DNA of 64,000 nucleotides, taken from positions 1-64,000 of the forward strand of contig NZ_JAINZZ010000035.1 of NCBI RefSeq assembly GCF_019890725.1, written 5' to 3'. The translations under genes were made by a program, and so were the position numbers. The notes under the pieces were generated by a model that did not search any database, had not been told where the DNA came from, and saw only the letters and a program-made list of their open reading frames with translations. Shown one piece after another: positions 18,602 through 27,512 of this stretch. The stretch comes from Actinacidiphila acidipaludis (GTDB taxonomy: Bacteria > Actinomycetota > Actinomycetes > Streptomycetales > Streptomycetaceae). Position 1 is the first letter of the stretch; the number at the start of each line of letters is the position of its first letter.

Positions 18602-18651
18602 TGAACAACCGTTGGCGATGTGAGTAAACAACCGTTGGTTATCGCTGTCAA
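18602..18651. promoter_or_regulatory. second copy of the putative TetR operator and promoter
   Basis: TGAACAACCGTTGG (18602-18615) and TAAACAACCGTTGG (18625-18638) repeat with a 23-base period. The minus-strand promoter reads TTGACA (18651-18646), 17 bases, TTTACT (18628-18623), the same geometry as at 13189-13217. It would drive the MMPL-regulator-kinase operon with a leader of about 120 bases. Confidence 0.65.
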
Positions 18652-19245
18652 AGCGAACCAGCCCGCTGCACGATCTCCGTCGCGGCCCGATGCCGGCCCG
18701 CGAGGCAGAGGCGGCCCGCCGGCGGTCACGCAGGCGTGGACGAAGTGCCGTCGCCCGCACCCGCAGCGTTCAAACCTGGTGGATACGGGGCGTGACCGCG
18801 GTGCGGGCTGCGGTAGTCCGAAAGCTGGCCCCCGTCCGCCACGGCAACCAGCTGTGGCAGGCGGGCCGTTGCGCGGGTCCGCGGGTGCGACGGAGATACA
18901 GCAGCTGGACGAATCGGACACGTTCCACGTCGCCCTCCGCGTACTGCCGCTGTCCGCCCGGCGTACGCGAGCTGCTGAGAAGCCGGGCTCCGCATGTGAG
19001 GAGGCCATCCGAGGGTAAGGAGTCCCCCGGCCAAGGGCCTGGAGAACATTCAGCGCTCACGACCGGCAGGGGCAATGACCCCACGCCGGCGGCGACCGCC
19101 GGAAGATCTTCAGCTCTCGGCCGACGGTCGGCGAGCGAGCGGATGAGGTCCAGGTAACCGGGCGTTGACGGCAGCGCCCACCGGGCTCGTCAGCTTGGCG
19201 ACATATTCTCCTGCCTGGGTGATCGGCGCGGGACGAGGGGCGGGC
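18652..19245. other. long intergenic region, mostly non-coding
   Basis: About 600 bases separating the divergent MMPL operon and LuxR-type gene. Apart from a MerR fragment on the minus strand, I see no gene. The promoter of the LuxR-type gene should lie at its right end. Confidence 0.4.
18890..19000 (-). pseudogene. fragment of a MerR-family regulator
   Basis: A stretch of the minus strand reads LLSSSRTPGGQRQYAEGDVERVRFVQLLY, split here as LLSSSRTPGGQ, RQYAEGDVE and RVRFVQLLY. This matches the wing and following helix of the MerR DNA-binding domain. The helix-turn-helix start and the effector domain are absent, so it is a relic. Confidence 0.55.
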
Positions 19246-22245
19246 ATGGAGGTATCCGAACGGAGCGGCAGCAGCGGGTCAGCGGTCGTGCACGCTCCGG
19301 AATTCGTGGGCCGCGAGCGAGAGATGGCCGAGCTCGCGCGGGCCCTTGCCGCGCCGCCGACGGCGGTGTGGATCGAAGGCGAGGCGGGGATCGGCAAGAG
19401 CAGGCTGCTGCGCGAGTACCTGGCCTGGACGGCGGGCCGGGCCGACGGTGCCGGCCGGGTGCTGGTGGCGCGCTGCCCGCCGCTGCACCACCCGCAGACC
19501 CTGGGCCCGCTGGTCGACGCGTTGCGGCAGGCCACAGAGACGGTGGCGGGGCTACCGCTGAGCCCGCTGGCAGGCGCGCTGCGGCCGCTGTTCCCCGAGT
19601 GGGGCGGTGATCTGCCGGCCGCGCCTGGGCCCGCCGAGGACGCGACGGCCGTCCGGCACCGGGTGTTCCGGGCGCTGGCCGAATTGCTGGCCCGTCTGGA
19701 CGTGGCGGTGCTGGCCGTGGAGGACGTGCACTGGGCGGACGAGGCGACGCTGGAGTTCCTGCTCTTCCTGGCCGCTGGCCCGCAGTCGATAGGCCTGGTG
19801 GTGACCTGCCGGCCCGAGGACGTGGTCGGCGGTTCGCTGCTGCGGCGGCTGGCCACGCGGCTCGCCGCCGACTCGGCCTCGGCAGCGGGGCGGCTTCGGC
19901 TGGCCCTCGGGCCACTGGACGTGGCCGCCACGGCGCGGCTGATGTCGTCGATGCTGGCCGGGGAGCACGTCTCCGACAGGTTCGCCGGGTTCGTCCACCA
20001 GCGCACCGAGGGCGTGCCGCTGGCGGTCGAGGGCGCGGTGCGGCTGATGGCCGACCGCGCCCACCTCAGCTTCGGCGCCGACGGCTGGGGAGGTTGCCGA
20101 CCGGACGAGATCGGCGTGCCCGCCACGGTCCGCGACATGGTGCTGGAGCGGCTCGGACGGCTCGGCCCCGAGGGGCGGGCGGTACTCCAGGCCGCGGCGG
20201 TGCTGGGCCGGCCCGCCGACGAGGCCACTCTCCGCGCCGTGACGGGACTTGCGGCCGGGCGAGCCCAGGCGGGCCTGATCGAGGCCCTCGGCGGCGCCCT
20301 GCTGGACGACGACGGCTGGGGCCAGGTGGCCTTCCGGCACGTGCTGGCCCGCCAGGCGGTGTACGAGGCGACACCGGCGTCCCGCCGACGGACGCTGCAC
20401 CGGCGCGCCGGACGGACCCTGGAGGCGCTGACGCCGCCGCCCGTCGGGGAGTTGGCTGACCACTTTCGCGTGGCCGGGGAGAAGAGTGAGTGGTCCCGTT
20501 ACGCCGAGTGGGCCGCCGACCTGGCGCTCGACTCCGGCGACGAGACGACCGCGGGTGCGCGTCTGCACGACCTGGTGGTCAACGCCGACCTGCGACCCGC
20601 TTCGATTCTCCGGCTGATCAGGAAGTTTCCGTTCGCGTCGTTCGCCGGGCCGGCCCGGTTCCGGGAGCTGGTGCCGCCGCTGCGGGCCGCTCTGGCCTCG
20701 GGGGCATGCACCCCAGGACAGGAGGCCGACATCCGCGCCCAACTCGGCAACGTGCTGCTGTTCATGGGAGAGGACGATGCGGGCCGCGCCGAGCTGAAGC
20801 GGGCGATCCCGCACCTGGGCCATGATCCGGCCGAGGCCGCGCGGGCGATGATGCGCCTGGGCTGGCCGCGCAGCAGCAGCTGGCCCGTCTCGTCCCACCT
20901 GCGGTGGCTGGAGCGCGCCGCCGAGCTGGAAGTGCCGTCGATGACGGCCGCCGACCGGGTGGGCTTCGCGGCGGACCAAGCCACCGCCCGGCTCATGCTG
21001 GGCGAGACGGACGGGTGGGCGCTGGTGGCGCGGATCCCCGATGACGCCGACGCCCCGGCGGAGTGGCAGCAGATCACCCGCGCCAACGTGAACATCGGCG
21101 ACATGGCGATGTTGTGGGGTCGGTATGCCGTTGCCGCGCAGCGGCTCGGCACGGCCCTCGTGCAGGCCGACCGCCGCCGGTACCGGCGCTACGAGTCCGT
21201 CGCCATGGTGACCCGGACCCATCTGGACTGGCTCACCGGCGCCTGGGAAGGCCTGGCCGAGCGGGCGGCGGCGCTGGCCGAGTCCGAGGACATCCTTCCG
21301 CTCGCCCGGCTGGAGTTGCTGTTCGTCGTCGGGCAGTTGCACGCCGTGGCGGGCGCCTACGGGCCGGCCGCCCAGCAGCTGCGATCGGTGCTGGACGGGG
21401 AGGTGGGCAGCGGGGCGCTCGCGGACTCGATGGAACCCGCCGCGGCGCTGGCCCGGCTGGCACTGTCCGCCGGCCGCGTCGAGGAGGCGCTGGAGATCAC
21501 CGGGGAGCCGGCCGACCTGATCGCCCGCAAAGGCACCTGGGTCTGGGCGTCGGACCTCGGCCCGGCGCGGGTGGCCGCGCTGGCTGCCGCCGGCCGCCTC
21601 GAGGAGGCCGCGCGACTGACTGCGGCGTTCGCGCGGGGGCTACGAGGCCGCGACGCCCCGGGGCCGCGCGCCGGACTGGCCACCTGCCGGGCGATCCTGG
21701 CCGAGGCGCGCGGCGAACACGCCTCGGCCGCGGGGCTGTTCGCCCGCGCGGCCGTGGCCTGGCAAGCACTCCCCCGCCCCTACGAAGCACTGCTGGCCCA
21801 GGAGCGGCAGGCCGGCTGCCAGATCGCCGCGGGAAAACGTGAGACGGGGCTTTCCCTCCTGGTCGAGGTTCGGGAACGGCTGATCGCCCTGGGGGCCCTC
21901 GGTGACGCCGACCGGGTGGTGGCCTGCTTGCGTGAGCACGGTGTCGCAGCGAAGCGGCCCCAGCGCGGCGGCCGGCGTGCCCATGGCAGCCGGTTGTCGC
22001 CCCGGGAGCTGGAGGTGACCCAGCTGGTGGCCACCGGACGCAGCAACCGGCAGATCGCCGACGAGCTGTTCCTGTCACCGAAGACGGTGGCCCAGCACCT
22101 GAGTTCGGCCATGCGCAAGCTCGGCGTCTCCTCGCGCACCGCCCTGGCGGTCCTCGCCACCGGCGCGGGCACGGCCGACGCGCAGTTCGCGCAGGGGGAT
22201 GTACCGGACCGGCCGTCCGGCGGCGTGACCACCAAAACTAGGTAA
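19246..22245 (+). CDS. large LuxR-family ATPase regulator (LAL type)
   Basis: The 999-residue cytoplasmic protein begins with an AAA/STAND ATPase module: [15 protein letters not shown], Walker [12 protein letters not shown] near residue 49, and Walker B-like [14 protein letters not shown] near 160. A long TPR-like helical middle follows, and the LuxR/GerE helix-turn-helix is at the C-terminus ([37 protein letters not shown]). Such proteins are usually activators that sense a ligand and hydrolyse ATP. The ATG at 19246 has GAGGGG five bases upstream. The secreted protease genes downstream are possible targets. Confidence 0.93.
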   Translation: MEVSERSGSSGSAVVHAPEFVGREREMAELARALAAPPTAVWIEGEAGIGKSRLLREYLAWTAGRADGAGRVLVARCPPLHHPQTLGPLVDALRQATETVAGLPLSPLAGALRPLFPEWGGDLPAAPGPAEDATAVRHRVFRALAELLARLDVAVLAVEDVHWADEATLEFLLFLAAGPQSIGLVVTCRPEDVVGGSLLRRLATRLAADSASAAGRLRLALGPLDVAATARLMSSMLAGEHVSDRFAGFVHQRTEGVPLAVEGAVRLMADRAHLSFGADGWGGCRPDEIGVPATVRDMVLERLGRLGPEGRAVLQAAAVLGRPADEATLRAVTGLAAGRAQAGLIEALGGALLDDDGWGQVAFRHVLARQAVYEATPASRRRTLHRRAGRTLEALTPPPVGELADHFRVAGEKSEWSRYAEWAADLALDSGDETTAGARLHDLVVNADLRPASILRLIRKFPFASFAGPARFRELVPPLRAALASGACTPGQEADIRAQLGNVLLFMGEDDAGRAELKRAIPHLGHDPAEAARAMMRLGWPRSSSWPVSSHLRWLERAAELEVPSMTAADRVGFAADQATARLMLGETDGWALVARIPDDADAPAEWQQITRANVNIGDMAMLWGRYAVAAQRLGTALVQADRRRYRRYESVAMVTRTHLDWLTGAWEGLAERAAALAESEDILPLARLELLFVVGQLHAVAGAYGPAAQQLRSVLDGEVGSGALADSMEPAAALARLALSAGRVEEALEITGEPADLIARKGTWVWASDLGPARVAALAAAGRLEEAARLTAAFARGLRGRDAPGPRAGLATCRAILAEARGEHASAAGLFARAAVAWQALPRPYEALLAQERQAGCQIAAGKRETGLSLLVEVRERLIALGALGDADRVVACLREHGVAAKRPQRGGRRAHGSRLSPRELEVTQLVATGRSNRQIADELFLSPKTVAQHLSSAMRKLGVSSRTALAVLATGAGTADAQFAQGDVPDRPSGGVTTKTR

Positions 22246-22593
22246 TCCGCCGGATACCCAGCACGGTTCGCCGAGGCAAGACTTGACGGACAGGCACGTC
22301 ACGGGACGTCGAGTGCGACGGTGCGTGTCTCGACGATGGCGTCGACATGCCCTCCCTGACCGCCCAACCCGTACACGTGGCAGGGCTTTGCGGGTCGGCC
22401 CAACCCGAGCCCGCCGCACGGCACTTCCGGTTCCCAGCCCCCGCCGACAGCTCGGGGAAAAACGCCCCATCGGTTGAGCCGGCGCTCCGCGGATCCCGGA
22501 TCTGTGTGCGGGCGCCCCGGCCGTACGGGATTCGCACCGTCCCTCCCGGCGACGCCGCCGAAAACGAATGTCCCCTGCACAAGGAGAAATCGA
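22246..22593. other. upstream region of the secreted-protein operon
   Basis: About 350 bases without a recognisable gene. It should hold the promoter of the two secreted-protein genes; I see no clear hairpin or known box beyond AAGGAG at 22581-22586. Confidence 0.4.
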
Positions 22594-25014
22594 GTGTTGA
22601 GTGACCACAGACGCCGCCTGCGGCTGCCGTCGGGTCTGAGTCGCCGTGCCGCGCGCCGGCTGGCAGCATTCACCGCGCCACTGCTGGTGGTGGTGTCCCT
22701 GACCGCCACGCTGAACGCCGTCCCGGCGCAGGCCGATTCGCCGACCGTCCTCACCGAGGCCGCCGCGCAGACCGCTGTGCCCACCGCACCGGCCGGCCCC
22801 CAGGCGCGCGGGGAGGGGCAGACCGTCACAACCCTGACCGGCGGAAGGATCTTGGTGCGCGCCGACGGCACGCAGGTGGCCCAAGGCGGCGGCCCGGCGC
22901 TGAGCTACTCCGGCTCGAACGGCGACCGCTACATCGTTCCCGCGGAGGCCGCCCCGTACGCCGGCCGGTCGCTGGACTGGACGCTGTTCGACGTCTCGGC
23001 GCTCGTGCGCGACCACATCACGGACGGGGCGAGGATCCCCGTGGCGCTGTCATTCAGCAGGGCCGGTGCGATCCCGCCGCCCGGGATCACCCTCACCTCC
23101 TCCGGCGCCGGCATCAGCGCCGTGGGCTACATGACCCCTTCCTCGGCCGGGGAGTTCGCCGCGTACCTGCGCGGTCGGATCGCCGCCGACGTCGCCGCGG
23201 GCAAGCCCGCCGGCACCACCCCGCTGCCCGGCATGAACCGGCTGGCGCTGGCCGCCGCCGCACCCGGCCAGGGCGTGACCCCGCAGTACGCATACCAGAT
23301 CGCGCAGTTCGACACCCAGGGCCTGACCGGCCCGGCGAACGCGCTCATCAGGCTGTGGGACATGGACTCGTTCACGGCCGTGTCGACCACGCTCGCCTCC
23401 GTCGGGGGGACGGCCCGCATCGCCGTGCCGACCGGCCACTACTTCGCCGTCGCCGAGTTCGTCGAGTTCGACGACCAGGGCAACCCGACCGAACTGCGGT
23501 TCGTCTCCGTCGGATTCACCGTCCCCGACAGCAGCGGAACCGTCACCACGGTGAGCCTGGACGAGAAGAGCGCCACGACGCCGTCCACCGCGGTCACCCC
23601 GCGGCCGGCCCGGCAGATCAACCAGATCGTGACCTGGGGTCTGCAGAGCACGACCGGGCAATGGGACCTCATCTCGGCTATGGTCAGCGGCACGAAGGGG
23701 ACCGACATCCAGGGCGATCCGGGAACCGATGTGTACGTCGCGCCGACGGCCTCCGGCCCGCCCGCCGGGACGCTGCGCTACGTCGTCCAGTGGGACGGAA
23801 TCGCGCCGTCGTCCGGGAGCGGCTTCCCGTATCCCGGGGAGAGCGCCTATCCCTACCGGTACGACCTGGCATTCGGCTGGGAGAACCAGATCCCGAAGAG
23901 CCCGTACCAGGTGAAGAACCGCGACCTGGCCACCGTCCACCAGCACCTGTACGCCGACCCGGCGCAAACCCCCGCGGACTTCGAGTTCAGCAAGGCCCCC
24001 ATCGACCCGGTCCTGCCCGCGGAGTTCGCCGGGTTGCAGCTGAGCGACGGGCTGCCTCGCGAAGCGCCCGGGGACTTCACCGACTACGTCGGCACCGCAG
24101 ACGGCGGCGACTGGATCTTCAACTCGAGCGTCGGCCCGGGCTACGGACTCAACCAGACCGCTGCCGATCCGCGCACCTACGCCGGTGGCCACGAGTACTC
24201 GACGGACTGGGGTCGCGGGCCGCTGACCCCGCAGTGGGGCCAGCACACGCCGCGGCCGGACGCCCTGTACCTGAACTGCGAGGCGTGCGTCACCGAGAAC
24301 GCGGGCGAGGCCTACGTGGTCGCGCTGTATCCGGCCGACGGCCAGGACACCCAGCAGGCCGCGTCCGGCAGCCGCTACATGGACGACAGCGGGGCCTGCT
24401 ACATCAACGGGCAACTGGTCGCCAGCTCCCCCGCCTGCATCGACGACCACCCCCTCACGGCGGACAGCGACACCCCGGCCCCGCCCAACACCTACCGCCT
24501 GGTCTACGACACCAAGCTGCGCCCCGACGTACCCCAGTACAGCCAGTCCACCGCCACCCACACGGACCTGACCTTCACATACGCCTACAAGCCCCAGCCC
24601 CCCGCGGACATGGCCCTGCCGTCCGGCCACCAGTGCACCGAATTCCCCGTCCAGGGCACCTGCGAGATCCTGCCGGTGCTCACGCTCAACTACCTGCTGG
24701 ACGAGAACGAGCTGAATACCAGCTCCGCCCCGGTCCAGCAACTGCGGCTGGACGTCGGCCACCTGACCTACGACGGCATCGGGTCGCACGCCGCCATCAC
24801 CTCCACCTCGGTGGACGTGTCCTTCGACGGCGGCGCCACCTGGCAGCCCGCGGTGGTCGGCGGGCACGACGGCCACTACACCGCGCACTGGCCCAACCCG
24901 GCCTCCGCCCGAGGCACGAGCCCCGCGCTGCGCGTGACCGCAACCGACGCCGACGGCGGGTCGATCACCCAGGTCGTCGACAACGCCTACACCATCGCCG
25001 CGAACGCGCGCTGA
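22594..25014 (+). CDS. secreted protein resembling an S8 protease without its catalytic domain
   Basis: The 806-residue protein has a long signal peptide: basic N-region, hydrophobic core AFTAPLLVVVSLTATL, cleavage after PAQA. The N-terminal part (TVTTLTGGRILVRADG, then DRYIVPAEAAPY, then LDWTLFDVSALV) and the middle (GHYFAVAEFVEFDDQGNPTEL, then TVTTVSLDEKSA) resemble the pro-region and C-terminal modules of large Streptomyces S8 proteases. None of the subtilase catalytic motifs (DTG, HGTH, GTSMA) is present. The resemblance is from memory of the family. The GTG start has AAGGAG seven bases upstream. It is 26 bases before an S53 protease gene, so the two are probably co-expressed and co-secreted. 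Confidence 0.8.
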   Translation: MLSDHRRRLRLPSGLSRRAARRLAAFTAPLLVVVSLTATLNAVPAQADSPTVLTEAAAQTAVPTAPAGPQARGEGQTVTTLTGGRILVRADGTQVAQGGGPALSYSGSNGDRYIVPAEAAPYAGRSLDWTLFDVSALVRDHITDGARIPVALSFSRAGAIPPPGITLTSSGAGISAVGYMTPSSAGEFAAYLRGRIAADVAAGKPAGTTPLPGMNRLALAAAAPGQGVTPQYAYQIAQFDTQGLTGPANALIRLWDMDSFTAVSTTLASVGGTARIAVPTGHYFAVAEFVEFDDQGNPTELRFVSVGFTVPDSSGTVTTVSLDEKSATTPSTAVTPRPARQINQIVTWGLQSTTGQWDLISAMVSGTKGTDIQGDPGTDVYVAPTASGPPAGTLRYVVQWDGIAPSSGSGFPYPGESAYPYRYDLAFGWENQIPKSPYQVKNRDLATVHQHLYADPAQTPADFEFSKAPIDPVLPAEFAGLQLSDGLPREAPGDFTDYVGTADGGDWIFNSSVGPGYGLNQTAADPRTYAGGHEYSTDWGRGPLTPQWGQHTPRPDALYLNCEACVTENAGEAYVVALYPADGQDTQQAASGSRYMDDSGACYINGQLVASSPACIDDHPLTADSDTPAPPNTYRLVYDTKLRPDVPQYSQSTATHTDLTFTYAYKPQPPADMALPSGHQCTEFPVQGTCEILPVLTLNYLLDENELNTSSAPVQQLRLDVGHLTYDGIGSHAAITSTSVDVSFDGGATWQPAVVGGHDGHYTAHWPNPASARGTSPALRVTATDADGGSITQVVDNAYTIAANAR

Positions 25015-25040
25015 TCCGGCCGGAAGAAACGAGAACCCGT

Positions 25041-26348
25041 ATGAGACACCTCTTCCCGGCAGCGGCGATACCCGCCGCGCTGGCCGCGATCGCCGTGTTC
25101 GCAGCGCCCGGGGCAGCGGCCGCCGACCCCGCGGCCCACACACCGCAGCAACCGGGCGCGTCCACGGCACAGCACGGCCGGCTCCCCTCGAACGTCCGTG
25201 AGGCCTGCCCGACGGCCGGTCCCCGCCAGGTCCGCTGCATGGCCCTGGTCCGCACCGACGTGCACGGCGGCCGCGGCCTCAGGGGCCGCGCCGCCGCGCA
25301 CGCCGCCGCAGGGACCGCGGACGACACGACCGTACTGCCCGACGGGTACGGCCCGGCCGACATCCGCTCCGCCTACAACCTGCCGTCCACCGGGGGCGGC
25401 GGGCAGACCGTCGCCGTCGTCGAGGCCTACGACAACCCGACCGCCGAGGCCGACCTCGCGGTCTACCGCGCCACCTACGGGCTGTCCGCCTGCACCACCG
25501 CAAACGGCTGCTTCACCAAGGCCAACCAGCGAGGCCGGCAGGCCGGTTACCCGGGCAGCGACCAGTACACCGGCTGGAGCCTGGAGACCGCACTCGACCT
25601 GGACGCGGTGTCGGCGGCCTGCCCGGCCTGCCACATCCTGCTGGTGGAGGCGGACAGCACCGACGACGCCGACCTCGCCGCCGCGGAGAACACCGCGGCC
25701 CGCCTCGGCGCGACCGAGATCTCCAACAGCTACGGGGAGGACGAAGGGTACGGGATGTTCTCGTACGCCTCCGCCTACGACCATCCCGGGGTGGCGGTCA
25801 CCGCCGCCTCCGGTGACTCCGGCTTCTCGGTACCGAAGTTCCCCGCCGTACTGCCCACGGTGACAGCCGTCGGCGGCACGTCGCTGGCGCGGGACCCGGG
25901 AACCGCACGGGGCTGGTCGGAGACGGCCTGGAACTTGTCGAGCAGCGGCTGCTCGGCCTGGTTCGACAAGCCCGCCTGGCAGACGGGTGTCCCCGACTGC
26001 CCCGGCCGCGTCACCGCCGACGTGTCCGCGGACGCCGACCCCAACACCGGCGGACTCGCCGTCTATGACACCACCCCCGACCTCCAGGCGTACCCCGGCT
26101 GGATCGAGGCGGGCGGCACCAGCCTCGCCTCCTCGCTCGTGGCCGCCGTCATCGCCTTGGCCGGGAACCCGGCCGACTTCCCCGACGCCTCCCGCCTTTA
26201 CCGCCACTCCGGCGCACTGCACGACGTGACCGGCGGCTCCAACGGGGCTTACGGGTTCGACTGCGGCGGCGACAACCTGTGCAACAGCGCGCCGGGCTAC
26301 GACGGCCCCACGGGACTGGGCACACCGAACGGCCTCGGCGCGTTCTAG
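25041..26348 (+). CDS. secreted S53-family (sedolisin/kumamolisin-like) serine-carboxyl peptidase
   Basis: The 435-residue preproprotein has a signal peptide (1-28, cleavage near AAA-ADP), a short propeptide, and an S53 catalytic domain. The catalytic set is complete: Glu182 and Asp186 in WSLETALDLD, the oxyanion Asp259 in AASGDSG, and Ser361 in GGTSLAS. The C-terminal calcium-site region (DVTGGSNG, GYDGPTGLGTPNG) is present. Sedolisins work at acid pH. The propeptide is shorter than the usual 150-200 residues, which may reflect a small actinobacterial subfamily. It is preceded by the protease-like secreted protein in the same operon. Confidence 0.92.
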   Translation: MRHLFPAAAIPAALAAIAVFAAPGAAAADPAAHTPQQPGASTAQHGRLPSNVREACPTAGPRQVRCMALVRTDVHGGRGLRGRAAAHAAAGTADDTTVLPDGYGPADIRSAYNLPSTGGGGQTVAVVEAYDNPTAEADLAVYRATYGLSACTTANGCFTKANQRGRQAGYPGSDQYTGWSLETALDLDAVSAACPACHILLVEADSTDDADLAAAENTAARLGATEISNSYGEDEGYGMFSYASAYDHPGVAVTAASGDSGFSVPKFPAVLPTVTAVGGTSLARDPGTARGWSETAWNLSSSGCSAWFDKPAWQTGVPDCPGRVTADVSADADPNTGGLAVYDTTPDLQAYPGWIEAGGTSLASSLVAAVIALAGNPADFPDASRLYRHSGALHDVTGGSNGAYGFDCGGDNLCNSAPGYDGPTGLGTPNGLGAF

Positions 26349-26392
26349 TCTCCGCGGTTCGTCCACGGTGCCGTCCCGGTCTCGGGCCGGAG

Positions 26393-26469
26393 CGCGAAAG
26401 TGCCTTCTGAGCTGGGTTGACGGGGCCTGTCCACGGTCTCCGTCACCGGAGCGGAAGGCACTTTCCGCG
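26393..26469. repeat. large imperfect inverted repeat (possible MITE or terminator)
   Basis: CGCGAAAGTGCCTTC (26393-26407) is matched by GAAGGCACTTTCCGCG (26454-26469) in inverted orientation with one extra base, around a 46-base loop. GTCCACGGT also occurs twice (26361 and 26430). It lies 45 bases after the S53 protease stop. The size and long loop fit a small IS-derived element better than a terminator, but either is possible. Confidence 0.45.
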
Positions 26470-26634
26470 TGCACTCCCCTCCGCCGTGAAGCAAGGCCGT
26501 CGTGTGGACCGGCGGCTACCACGCGCCGTGGCCGACACCCCGGACCCCCGTTGCCGGTGCGCCGGCCATTCCGGGTCAACCCGACCCGGCCGGGGCCCTC
26601 TTAGCACTGCCCGAGCTGCCCGGCGACCACGTAT

Positions 26635-26640
26635 TACGGT
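26635..26640 (+). promoter_or_regulatory. -10 box of a probable leaderless methyltransferase transcript
   Basis: TACGGT lies seven bases before the ATG at 26648, fitting TANNNT at leaderless spacing; the gene lacks a Shine-Dalgarno sequence. The same TTACGGT occurs before the XRE gene at 34949. Confidence 0.45.
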
Positions 26641-26647
26641 GGGATAC

Positions 26648-27430
26648 ATGTCCGAGCCCTCCGTGCGGGATTTCTACGACGACTTGGCCCACGACTACCA
26701 CCTGATGTTCCGGGACTGGGACGCGAGCATCGCCTATCAGGCCGAGGTATTGGGCGGGCTCGTCCGCCAGTCTCTCGGGGTGGGACCGCACACCGTCCTG
26801 GACTGCTCGTGCGGGATCGGTACCCAGGCCATCGGGCTGGCCCGGGCCGGGCACCACGTCGTCGGCAGCGACCTGAGCCCGGTCGCCACCGCGCGCGCCG
26901 CCACCGAAGCGGCGGCCCGTGGCAGCAGGCTTCCGGCCGCCGCAGCTGACATGCGCCAACTACCCTTCAGGAAAGCGGCATTCGACGTCGTCCTCTGCGC
27001 GGACAATTCGATCACGCACCTCCTCTCCCGGCGAGATATCAGGGCGGCACTCCTCGGCATGAGACGGGTACTCCGAGACGGCGGACTTCTGGTGATCACG
27101 GTTCGTGCCTATGACGAGACGCGCCGGACCGGCCCCACGGCCACACCTCCTCAGGTCTCGGAAACACGCGACGGCCGAGTGATCACCTTCCAGCTGTGGC
27201 ACTGGCATGACGACGGCGAACGCTACGACCTGGAGCACGTGCAGCTCATCCACGCGGAGAACACCTGGCAGGTCCGAGTCCGCCGTGCCACCCACTGGGC
27301 GCTGACGGGCCGGCAGCTGACAGAGTTCGTGGCTGAAGCCGGCTTCACCGACATCGTCTGGCACAGTCCGGCCACAAGCGGGTACTACCAGCCCGTACTC
27401 ACCGCACGGCGCGCTCCCTCGGCGCAGTAG
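26648..27430 (+). CDS. class I SAM-dependent methyltransferase
   Basis: The 260-residue protein has the Rossmann methyltransferase core: motif I VLDCSCGIGTQAIGLA (about 48-63), the acidic residue after strand 2 in VVGSDLSP, motif II/post-I around AADMRQLPF, and LRDGGLLVIT. The start segment FYDDLAHDYHLMFRDWD is typical of UbiE/glycine-sarcosine-type small-molecule methyltransferases. The substrate is not identifiable. It appears to be leaderless. Its 3' end faces the WD40 gene with 82 bases between the stops. Confidence 0.9.
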   Translation: MSEPSVRDFYDDLAHDYHLMFRDWDASIAYQAEVLGGLVRQSLGVGPHTVLDCSCGIGTQAIGLARAGHHVVGSDLSPVATARAATEAAARGSRLPAAAADMRQLPFRKAAFDVVLCADNSITHLLSRRDIRAALLGMRRVLRDGGLLVITVRAYDETRRTGPTATPPQVSETRDGRVITFQLWHWHDDGERYDLEHVQLIHAENTWQVRVRRATHWALTGRQLTEFVAEAGFTDIVWHSPATSGYYQPVLTARRAPSAQ

Positions 27431-27512
27431 CCCGGACAGCGGTTTCGCTCGACGCCGGCGCAGGACGAAGATGACGCCCAGGACCGGGCGCAGGGATGTG
27501 GCCTGGTGTCGA

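Noticed and set aside
23355-25040. Upstream extension of the S53 protease frame
   Set aside because: It overlaps the secreted protein gene in another frame; the signal peptide at 25041 fixes the true start.
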